This document shows positions 43,688 to 50,485 of a DNA stretch of 64,000 bases, in pieces; position 1 is the first letter of the stretch, and each line of letters begins with the position of its first letter. Below the pieces are notes generated by a model, which was given only the letters and a program-made list of their open reading frames with translations, had not been told where the DNA came from and searched no databases. Source of the DNA: Paenibacillus sp. BIHB 4019. GTDB taxonomy: Bacteria; Bacillota; Bacilli; Paenibacillales; Paenibacillaceae. The stretch lies in NCBI RefSeq assembly GCF_002741035.1, contig NZ_CP016808.1, positions 2,616,001-2,680,000 of the forward strand, written 5' to 3'. A program made the translations under genes and the position numbers.

Positions 43688-44758
43688 ATGAAAGTATTCA
43701 TCATAGCTGAGGCGGGTGTTAATCATAACGGCTCATTGGAGCTTGCAAAGCAGCTCGTTCATGCAGCCGCAAATGCTGGTGCGGATGCAGTGAAATTTCA
43801 AACCTTTCAAGCCTCTCAACTAGTCAGCAAACATGCTTCAAAAGCAGATTACCAGAAAAAAACGACAGCTTCTGATGAATCGCAGTTGGAAATGATAAGA
43901 AAGCTGGAGCTATCTGCAGCAGATCACGAAGAACTACAGAATGAATGTCAAAATGCGGGTATTGCGTTTATGTCGACGCCGTTCGATTTTCCAAGTCTAA
44001 CTTTATTAACAGAAAAAATGAATCTTTCGATACTCAAGATATCGTCAGGAGATTTAACTAATCTACCTCTGCTCTATAAGGCTGGGCAAAGTGGCAGGGA
44101 TATTATTTTATCGTCAGGAATATCTACTTTAGGGGAAATTGAAGAAGCGCTTGGCGCATTAGCCCATGCCTATTTATCCTTGGATGAGTTCCCATCTGAA
44201 TCCGCTTTTAGAGCAGCCTACTTCTCTGATGCTGGCCAGACTGTATTGAAACAAAAGGTTTCGTTGCTGCATTGTACGACAGATTATCCGACCTCATATG
44301 AAGATGTTCACCTAAATAAGATGCTGACTCTGAGGCAGGCTTTTGGCTTGAAAACCGGCTATTCCGATCATACAATTGGAAACGAGGTTTCAGTAGCAGC
44401 AGTGGCACTGGGAGCACAAATTATCGAGAAGCATTTTACATTGGATAAGCAAATGGAAGGGCCTGATCATCTGGCTTCGATGGACCCGGGTGAGTTAGTG
44501 AGTTTGGTGAAGCAAATTCGAAATGTCGAGCAGTCGATGGGTATTTCCTCTAAGATCCCAGCGGTTTCCGAATTACGTAACGCTGGACCTGCTCGTAAAA
44601 GCATTGTAGCTGCTGGGCCAATTAAAAAAGGAGAGATTTTGCAAGAATTTCATCTTACGTTGAAACGGCCGGGAACGGGCATTTCCCCTGCAAAATACTG
44701 GAGTATTTTAGGGAAAGCAGCTGCTAAAGATTACGAAACCGATGATCTAATAGAATGA
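43688..44758 (+). CDS. legI: NeuB/LegI-type nonulosonic acid synthase
   Basis: 356-aa sialic-acid-synthase-like enzyme that condenses the diamino sugar with phosphoenolpyruvate to give N,N'-diacetyllegionaminic acid. The N-terminal barrel starts IIAEAGVNHNGSLELAKQLV and has GADAVKFQTF, ISSGDLTNLPLLYKAG and DYPTSYEDVHL. The C-terminal SAF (antifreeze-like) domain covers about residues 295-356 with SIVAAGPIKKGEIL. Choice of Leg over sialic or pseudaminic acid rests on the neighbours (legB/legC and ptm genes; no pseB/pseC/pseG seen). Ribosome site AAGGAGG. Confidence 0.94.
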   Translation: MKVFIIAEAGVNHNGSLELAKQLVHAAANAGADAVKFQTFQASQLVSKHASKADYQKKTTASDESQLEMIRKLELSAADHEELQNECQNAGIAFMSTPFDFPSLTLLTEKMNLSILKISSGDLTNLPLLYKAGQSGRDIILSSGISTLGEIEEALGALAHAYLSLDEFPSESAFRAAYFSDAGQTVLKQKVSLLHCTTDYPTSYEDVHLNKMLTLRQAFGLKTGYSDHTIGNEVSVAAVALGAQIIEKHFTLDKQMEGPDHLASMDPGELVSLVKQIRNVEQSMGISSKIPAVSELRNAGPARKSIVAAGPIKKGEILQEFHLTLKRPGTGISPAKYWSILGKAAAKDYETDDLIE

Positions 44759-45390
44759 AGAGCAAATCGTGCATTATTATAGGTGGCGGCGGTCATGCCA
44801 AAGTATGTGCAGACCTATTGCTTCGGCAAGAGTACAAGATTTTGGGTTATGTTGATGTGAGCGATAAGGGTCTGCTGCTTGACACCATTCCATATTTGGG
44901 TAACGACTCAGTCGTACTTTCTTTCAATCCATCTGAGGTTGCTCTTGTTAACGGAGTAGGGAAGCTGGGAAGCTCTTTAGTAAGAAGCGAGCTGTATTTA
45001 AATTTCACCTCACAAAATTATGTATTTGAAACAATCATTCATGATTCTGCTATAGTCTCCTCTTTCGTCCAAATTGAACCTGGCGCACAAATTATGGCTG
45101 GAGCCATCGTTCAAGCAGGCAGTTATCTAGGCGAAAATGCCATTATTAATACACGGGGAGTATTGGAACATGACTGCAGAGTAGGAGCGCATGTGCATAT
45201 ATCTCCTGGAGCCATTCTTTGTGGAAACGTTAGTATTGGCGAACATACACATATCGGAGCTGGAGCAACTGTGATTCAAGGTATGTCCGTCGGGAGGCAT
45301 GCCATAGTAGGAGCAGGTGCATTAGTTCGCAAGCCCGTATTGAATCAAACTACTGTATATGGTGTTCCGGCAGAGGAGGCTCTAAGATGA
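44755..45390 (+). CDS. legH: NeuD/LegH-type acetyltransferase
   Basis: 211-aa NeuD-family acyltransferase. The N-terminal part (IIIGGGGHAKVCADLLL) is a small Rossmann-like domain that binds sugar nucleotide. The C-terminal left-handed beta helix has hexapeptide repeats (IMAGAIVQAGSYLGENAIIN, then HISPGAILCGNVSIGEHTHI), with the catalytic His in LEHDCRVG. It likely N-acetylates the 4-amino group made by LegC. ATGA overlap with legI and coupling to the next gene show tight co-translation. Confidence 0.9.
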   Translation: MKSKSCIIIGGGGHAKVCADLLLRQEYKILGYVDVSDKGLLLDTIPYLGNDSVVLSFNPSEVALVNGVGKLGSSLVRSELYLNFTSQNYVFETIIHDSAIVSSFVQIEPGAQIMAGAIVQAGSYLGENAIINTRGVLEHDCRVGAHVHISPGAILCGNVSIGEHTHIGAGATVIQGMSVGRHAIVGAGALVRKPVLNQTTVYGVPAEEALR

Positions 45391-46436
45391 AACCTACTGA
45401 TCAACTATTTATTTCGCCCTATTCCTCTATACTTGAGGCCATAAAAGTCATTGATCGCGGATCGGTTCAAATCACACTTGTCGTTGATGAAGATCAGCGG
45501 CTGTTAGGCACAGTAACAGACGGGGATATCCGCAGAGGGATATTGAGAAATATCGGCTTAAATGATGAAGTTCGACAGGTTATGAATACACAGCCCGTTA
45601 CTTCACGCGAGGAAGACAGCAAAGAATACATTCTTTCGAGTATGCGCCATCATAATTTGAAGCAAATACCTGTGCTGGATCGTATGGGACGAGTAGTTCG
45701 TTTGCATTTGCTTGAGGAAATAATTAAACCGGAACGCTGCGATAACTGGGTAGTACTGATGGCAGGCGGGCTTGGTACGAGACTAGGAGAATTAACGAGA
45801 GATTGCCCTAAGCCTTTGCTCCTAGTGGGAAATAAACCTATTTTGGAAGTCATCCTTGAAAATTTTATTGCAAATGGTTTTCATAGATTTATGATATCCG
45901 TTAATTATAAAGCAGAAATGATTATGGCTCATTTTGAAGACGGCTCCAAATGGGGGGTCGAAATTGAATATATAAGGGAAGATAAGCGTCTGGGTACAGC
46001 AGGTGCTTTGAGTCTGCTCCCATTTGTTCCAGAAGAGCCGCTGCTTATTATGAATGGAGATTTATTGACTAAGGTTAATTTCCGTCAGCTGCTTGATTAT
46101 CATAATGATTCCAAAGGGCCAGCTACTATGTGTGTTAGGGAGTATGAGTATCAGGTTCCATATGGTGTTGTTAAGGTTGAAAATAATAGGCTTCAAAGTA
46201 TTGAAGAGAAACCGCTGCAGCGCTATTTTATTAGTGGAGGGATTTATGTCATTTCCCCCGAGGTTTTGTCTTACATACCTAGTGACACTTTTTATGATAT
46301 GCCAACGCTGTTTGAAAAACTTATAGAAGAAGGTGCCTCTACCTCGGTGTTCCCGATTAGAGAATACTGGCTGGATATTGGCAGAATGGATGATTTCAAC
46401 CGAGCAAACGGAGAATATTCGGAGGTATTCAATTGA
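45387..46436 (+). CDS. ptmE: PtmE-type nucleotidyltransferase with CBS domains
   Basis: 349 aa. Residues 1-120 are a pair of CBS domains (VDEDQRLLGTVTDGDIRRGI, then HNLKQIPVLDRMGRVV), which usually bind adenosyl ligands. Residues about 122-345 are a sugar-phosphate nucleotidyltransferase with MAGGLGTRLGELTRDCPKP and MNGDLLTKVNF. In Campylobacter jejuni PtmE makes GDP-glucosamine, the activated precursor of the GDP-linked legionaminic acid route, so this gene suggests that route is used here. The fused CBS pair is the usual PtmE layout. It overlaps legH by four bases (ATGA). Confidence 0.9.
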   Translation: MKPTDQLFISPYSSILEAIKVIDRGSVQITLVVDEDQRLLGTVTDGDIRRGILRNIGLNDEVRQVMNTQPVTSREEDSKEYILSSMRHHNLKQIPVLDRMGRVVRLHLLEEIIKPERCDNWVVLMAGGLGTRLGELTRDCPKPLLLVGNKPILEVILENFIANGFHRFMISVNYKAEMIMAHFEDGSKWGVEIEYIREDKRLGTAGALSLLPFVPEEPLLIMNGDLLTKVNFRQLLDYHNDSKGPATMCVREYEYQVPYGVVKVENNRLQSIEEKPLQRYFISGGIYVISPEVLSYIPSDTFYDMPTLFEKLIEEGASTSVFPIREYWLDIGRMDDFNRANGEYSEVFN

Positions 46437-47347
46437 GGGCTTTAGTCGTAGGGTACGGGTCTATTGGCGAACGTCATGCCAGAATTTTGAATAAATTGCT
46501 AGTTGAGACGGCTGTTGTCAGCAGCAGAGCAATCGATTTTCCGGTTACTTTTCAGACGTTGGAACAAGCCGTAGCAGAATTTCAGCCCCATTATATTGTT
46601 ATTGCCAATAAAACGTCAGATCATTATACGTCATTATCTATATTGGCAAGGCTTAAATGGCAGGGCAAGGTGCTTGTGGAAAAGCCGTTGTTTCATAAGA
46701 ATAAAGCATGGGACGAGAAATTGGGTTTACAAGTTTATGTAGCATACAATCTCCGGTTTCATCCTATTCTTCAGCGTTTAAAGACTCTGCTGGCGCAGGA
46801 GAAGATTTTATCTGTTGCTGCATATGCGGGACAATACTTGCCAGATTGGCGACCGCAACGGGATTACCGGCTTAGCTATTCCTCTAATAAAGAGGAGGGC
46901 GGCGGTGTACTCAGAGATTTGAGCCATGAGCTCGATTATTTGATCTGGTTGTTTGGAACATGGTCAAGGCTAACTGGCCTTGGCGGGCATTACAGCACTT
47001 TAGCAACGACAGGTGATGATATTTGTGGTGTCATGATGGAGACCCAAAAAACGCCTCTTGTGACGCTTCAACTGAATTATATGGATAGGCCTGGCCGCCG
47101 AGAAATAGTGGTTGTGACGGATCGTCATACTTATAAAGCAGATCTAACGAAAGCATCGCTTGAAACAGATGGGCAGGTGGAGCATTTTCAGGTAGAGAGA
47201 GACTTGACTTATCTTGCACAACATATGGCGATCTTGAATGATACGGTTGAACATGTATGTTCCTATAGTGAAGGTCTGCAAACCGTTCAAATGATTAATC
47301 GTATCGAGCAGGCTATCGTCAGTAAGGAGTGGGTTTATAATGAGTAG
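46433..47347 (+). CDS. ptmF: PtmF-type Gfo/Idh/MocA oxidoreductase
   Basis: 304-aa NAD(P)-dependent oxidoreductase. The N-terminal Rossmann fold has VVGYGSIGERHARIL at residues 4-18, then the substrate part starting LVEKPLFHKNKAW and VYVAYNLRFHPILQRL. Orthologues lie beside ptmE, ptmB and ptmA in Campylobacter; the exact substrate of PtmF is not settled to my knowledge, and it may act on a glucosamine-related precursor together with PtmA. The start is TTG 46433 with GGAGG 8 nt upstream, and its stop overlaps the next start by 8 nt. Confidence 0.88.
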   Translation: MRALVVGYGSIGERHARILNKLLVETAVVSSRAIDFPVTFQTLEQAVAEFQPHYIVIANKTSDHYTSLSILARLKWQGKVLVEKPLFHKNKAWDEKLGLQVYVAYNLRFHPILQRLKTLLAQEKILSVAAYAGQYLPDWRPQRDYRLSYSSNKEEGGGVLRDLSHELDYLIWLFGTWSRLTGLGGHYSTLATTGDDICGVMMETQKTPLVTLQLNYMDRPGRREIVVVTDRHTYKADLTKASLETDGQVEHFQVERDLTYLAQHMAILNDTVEHVCSYSEGLQTVQMINRIEQAIVSKEWVYNE

Positions 47348-48050
47348 GCTGTGCACCATTTGTGCAAGAGGCGGCTCCAAGGGAGTAGAGAATAAAAATA
47401 TTCGAGACATGCATGGAAAGCCGCTGATCGCTTATAGCATTGAGGTGGCCAAGCGATCGGGATTATTTGAATATGTGGCTGTGAGCAGCGACTCTGAAGA
47501 TATTTTGCGGACCGCACTACAATGGGGAGCAGATTTTGTCATTAATCGTCCATTAGAAATGGCACTGGATACATCGGCTAAAATACCTGCTATCCAGCAT
47601 TGCGTTTTACAGGTGGAGGCTAAATTGAGTGTCGTGTTTCCGACGATTGTTGATCTAGATGCAACCTCGCCGCTTAGGACGGTTGATGATTTGATTCAAG
47701 CCGTTCAATTATTTGAGCAGCAAGATGCATCTAATCTTATCACAGGCATGCCTGCGAGGCGTTCGCCTTATTTTAATTTGGTAGAGCAAAATGAAAAGGG
47801 GTTTGTGGCGTTGTCCAAGCGGTTATCCAAGCCTGTTGTAAGAAGGCAGGACGCGCCTAAATGCTTCGACATGAATGCATCTATATATATTTGGCAAAGA
47901 GAGAAGCTTATTCATGAACCGGCGGTTTTTTATGAAGATACATTATTATATGAAATGCCGGAGGAGCGCTCGATAGATATAGACAGTCCATTGGATTGGA
48001 CTATAGTGGAATTATTAATGGATGCTAGAAAAAAAGGAGGCCCGTTATGA
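47340..48050 (+). CDS. ptmB: CMP-legionaminic acid synthetase (LegF/PtmB)
   Basis: 236-aa cytidylyltransferase of the CMP-NeuAc synthetase family. It would activate legionaminic acid with CTP to give CMP-Leg, the donor for Maf. The N-terminal nucleotide loop is CARGGSKGVENKNIRDMHGK (residues 7-26), followed by YVAVSSDSEDIL, DLDATSPLRTVDDLI and DSPLDWTI near the end. It shares bases with ptmF and ptmA at both ends. With legB to legI this completes the route from an activated amino sugar to CMP-Leg. Confidence 0.93.
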   Translation: MSRLCTICARGGSKGVENKNIRDMHGKPLIAYSIEVAKRSGLFEYVAVSSDSEDILRTALQWGADFVINRPLEMALDTSAKIPAIQHCVLQVEAKLSVVFPTIVDLDATSPLRTVDDLIQAVQLFEQQDASNLITGMPARRSPYFNLVEQNEKGFVALSKRLSKPVVRRQDAPKCFDMNASIYIWQREKLIHEPAVFYEDTLLYEMPEERSIDIDSPLDWTIVELLMDARKKGGPL

Positions 48051-48859
48051 TTGAAGCCTTTAGTCTAAAAGGAAAAACCGCATTTGTAACCGGAGCTATG
48101 GGGATTATTGGACAAAAAGTATGCGCGGGCCTCGCAGAAGCGGGAGCTAATATCGCAGCCATCGATTTGGATCAAGCGGCTTTGGGCAATTTTGCCGAGC
48201 AGCTTCAAGCAAAATATGCTGTAAAGGCCATTGGGATAGCGGGAGATGTATCGAACCCTGAACAGGTAGTTTCAATGGTCGATCATGCTGTAGAAGCTTT
48301 AGGGGCCATACATATTTTGCATAACAATGCTGCAAGCAAATCCTCCAATCTAGAGGAGTTTTTTGCTCCTTTCGAAGAATATTCGCTTGAACAGTGGCGC
48401 GAAGTCATGTCTGTCAATTTGGACGGGATGTTCCTAGTAGCAAAAGAAGTAGGCAAGCAGATGATCAAGCAAGGCAGTGGCGGAGCTATTATTCAAACGG
48501 CTTCTATATATGGCATTATGGCGCCTGATCATCGCATCTATGAAGGTTCATTTTATATGGGATTGCCGATTACTTCCCCAGCCGTTTATGCGGCCTCCAA
48601 GGGTGGAGTTGTCGCATTAACGCGATATTTGGCTACATATTGGTCGAAACATGGGATTAGGGTGAACACGATTACACCTGGAGGCGTGAATAGCGGGCAA
48701 AATGATGAATTTGTGCAAAACTACTCTAATCGCATACCGCTGGGACGGATGGCGGAAGCGGATGAAATGGTCGGAGCAGTTCTTTATTTGGCCTCGGATG
48801 CTTCGCGTTATGTTACGGGACATAACCTAATTGTAGATGGCGGACTGAATGCGTGGTAG
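48047..48859 (+). CDS. ptmA: PtmA-type short-chain dehydrogenase
   Basis: 270-aa classical SDR. The cofactor motif TGAMGIIGQKVCAGL lies at residues 15-29, NNAASKSSN near 87, the catalytic Ser near IIQTASIYGI and Y181-x3-K185 (YAASK). The C terminus has DGGLNAW. PtmA in Campylobacter belongs to the same flagellar modification locus; its reaction is uncertain and it is thought to work with PtmF upstream of the main pathway. It is the last gene of the operon. No strong terminator follows before the cold shock promoter, only weak symmetry. Confidence 0.9.
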   Translation: MIEAFSLKGKTAFVTGAMGIIGQKVCAGLAEAGANIAAIDLDQAALGNFAEQLQAKYAVKAIGIAGDVSNPEQVVSMVDHAVEALGAIHILHNNAASKSSNLEEFFAPFEEYSLEQWREVMSVNLDGMFLVAKEVGKQMIKQGSGGAIIQTASIYGIMAPDHRIYEGSFYMGLPITSPAVYAASKGGVVALTRYLATYWSKHGIRVNTITPGGVNSGQNDEFVQNYSNRIPLGRMAEADEMVGAVLYLASDASRYVTGHNLIVDGGLNAW

Positions 48860-48899
48860 GCCTGATACATATGCAATGTATTCGCTTACAATAAATTGT

Positions 48900-48928
48900 T
48901 TGACAATTCTAATAACGCGGTGTTATAG
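48900..48928 (+). promoter_or_regulatory. Promoter of the cold shock gene
   Basis: Perfect TTGACA (48900-48905), an exact 17-nt spacer, TTATAG (48923-48928). The leader is about 60 nt. Confidence 0.6.
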
Positions 48929-48992
48929 TCAAATTGTGGGCCACATGAGTAAGGTGTTTCACAGTATTTGAAGATGAAGGGACTGTTTATGC

Positions 48993-49190
48993 ATGCAAGG
49001 TAAAGTTAAATGGTTTAACGCGGAGAAGGGTTATGGATTTATCGAAACTGATCAAGGCGGCGACGTATTCGTTCACTTCTCGGCTATTCAAACAGAAGGT
49101 TTCAAAACTCTTGACGAAGGCCAAGCGGTTGAATTTGACATCGTAGAAGGCGCACGCGGTCCACAAGCTGCTAACGTCACTAAATTGTAA
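48993..49190 (+). CDS. Cold shock protein (CspA family)
   Basis: 65-aa single-domain nucleic-acid chaperone. It has RNP1 KGYGFIE and RNP2 DVFVHFSAI, and starts [13 protein letters not shown], typical of CspB/CspD of bacilli. It binds single-stranded RNA and DNA and prevents secondary structure in the cold and during growth. Start ATG 48993 follows AAGGGA; codon use is biased towards high expression. It has its own promoter (48900) and terminator (49241), so it is independent of the ptm operon. Confidence 0.95.
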   Translation: MQGKVKWFNAEKGYGFIETDQGGDVFVHFSAIQTEGFKTLDEGQAVEFDIVEGARGPQAANVTKL

Positions 49191-49240
49191 TCATCAGGCT
49201 GCATTAGCCAGTCTATAGGATTCATTTATATGTAACTTTA

Positions 49241-49270
49241 AGCTCCGGGCAACCGGGGCTTTTATTTTTT
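49241..49270 (+). terminator. Terminator of the cold shock gene
   Basis: AGCTCCGG (49241-49248) pairs with CCGGGGCT (49253-49260) around GCAA, then TTTATTTTTT. Confidence 0.9.
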
Positions 49271-49420
49271 GGAGCTGACGCTTAAGACAGTGAACAAGCA
49301 GGAAGTAAACCGCTCCAGCGGATATACAATGCTCGATCTTGCCATCTGCCTGCCCACCTCAACCTCTGTTCAAATCTTCGACATAAATTATTAGAAAATT
49401 CTAAATAAATAGAAAATAGT

Positions 49421-49450
49421 TTTACTATACCTCCCCTACTATGTTATAAT
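49421..49450 (+). promoter_or_regulatory. Promoter candidate of hpf
   Basis: TTTACT (49421-49426), an 18-nt spacer, perfect TATAAT (49445-49450), very close to the Shine-Dalgarno at 49461. hpf genes of bacilli often have further stress promoters, and none was clear here. Confidence 0.5.
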
Positions 49451-49476
49451 AAGAACATGTAAAGGAGGCATGCCCC

Positions 49477-50022
49477 ATGGAATACATCATTCGAGGTCAA
49501 CATTTACAAGTGACAGATGCACTCAAGGATTATGTCGAGAAGAAGCTCGGCCGCTTAGAGAAGTATTTTGAAGCCCCTACCTCCGAAACAACCGTAACCT
49601 TATCGGTAACGAAAGGCATACACGCTGTCGAGGTCACGATTCCGATTGCCCGCAACTTTTTGAGAGCAGAGGAGAAAAGTGCCGACATGTACGCCTCTAT
49701 TGATACAGTTGTGGATAAGCTGGAAAGACAAATTCGCAAACACAAAACGAAAGTCAACCGTAGATTCCGCCATGATAGCGGTGTGAAATCGTTATTCAGG
49801 GAAGAAGGCTCCGCCGTAGGCGTTCTTGAGCATGAGGAAGAGGATTTCGAAGTCGTAAGGACAAAGAAATTTCTGCTCAAGCCGATGGATGTGGAGGAGG
49901 CCATTTTGCAAATGAATATGGTCGGCCATAACTTTTTCGTATTCGCCAATAGCTTAAATGAAGAGGTGAACGTCGTATACAAACGCGATGATGGAACATA
50001 TGGATTAATTGAACAAGGCTAA
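49477..50022 (+). CDS. hpf: Ribosome hibernation promoting factor, long form
   Basis: 181-aa protein that joins 70S ribosomes into inactive 100S dimers in stationary phase. The N-terminal S30AE domain (1-100) has IIRGQHLQVTDALKDYVEKK and basic KTKVNRRFRHD; it binds the 30S decoding area. The C-terminal domain (about 120-181), with KPMDVEEAILQMNMVGHNFF and NVVYKRDDGTYGLIEQ, mediates dimerisation; this two-domain form is the Firmicutes long type. Strong ribosome site AAAGGAGG. In B. subtilis (yvyD) it also lies between fliT and secA; here the Maf/Leg block separates it from fliT. Confidence 0.96.
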   Translation: MEYIIRGQHLQVTDALKDYVEKKLGRLEKYFEAPTSETTVTLSVTKGIHAVEVTIPIARNFLRAEEKSADMYASIDTVVDKLERQIRKHKTKVNRRFRHDSGVKSLFREEGSAVGVLEHEEEDFEVVRTKKFLLKPMDVEEAILQMNMVGHNFFVFANSLNEEVNVVYKRDDGTYGLIEQG

Positions 50023-50060
50023 TAGAAGGCCAGTCGTACTTATACATTTATTGCAAATTC

Positions 50061-50095
50061 AAGCCTTTCCTCCTGCGGGAGGGAGGGCTTTTTCA
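50061..50095 (+). terminator. Terminator of hpf
   Basis: AGCCTTTCCTCC (50062-50073) pairs with GGAGGGAGGGCT (50078-50089), with a few G-T pairs, around TGCG. A T run follows. Confidence 0.88.
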
Positions 50096-50305
50096 TTTTT
50101 TTATGAAATATTGGGAAAGGATATAATTTTCCCGCCCTTTCTCTCTATTTCTCGGAATGAAACGCGCTGCGCCGTCAAAGGACGGTGACAGCCATTTCAC
50201 CCTCGAAACGGCAGATTAACCGCCAGAGGACGGCTTCAGCCGTTTACGCTTGACATGGTGTATTTAACCATAGGGGAGAGAGCCGCTTTTTAATAGGAAG
50301 TCGTT

Positions 50306-50334
50306 TTGATTTCGCCCTCTGCGCGATGTATAAT
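50306..50334 (+). promoter_or_regulatory. Sigma-A promoter of secA
   Basis: TTGATT (50306-50311), an exact 17-nt spacer, perfect TATAAT (50329-50334). Start point near 50341, leader about 145 nt. Confidence 0.75.
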
Positions 50335-50352
50335 GAACTCAGTTGAATACGT

Positions 50353-50371
50353 AGGCGATACGCCTTTTTTC
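50353..50371 (+). terminator. Promoter-proximal hairpin in the secA leader
   Basis: AGGCG (50353-50357) and CGCCT (50361-50365) with a 3-nt loop, then a run of T. It begins about 12 nt after the predicted start point. The stem is short, so it may attenuate rather than fully stop transcription. Confidence 0.5.
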
Positions 50372-50485
50372 CTTTTGGTAAAAATGGTTATATTCTTACC
50401 TGAAAATAATGGTGATGCGTTGCGGTGCATCCTGCAAACTGTTACAATTTAAGGCAAACAAGCGTAAGGTGAAAGGGGAAGCCCC

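Larger units (their letters stand above)
50023..50485 (+). other. Intergenic region between hpf and secA
   Basis: Holds the hpf terminator (50061-50095), two imperfect copies of a GC-rich motif (50178-50197 and 50225-50245) with internal palindromes, the secA promoter (50306-50334) and a hairpin with a T run just after it (50353-50371). No gene is seen. Confidence 0.65.
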
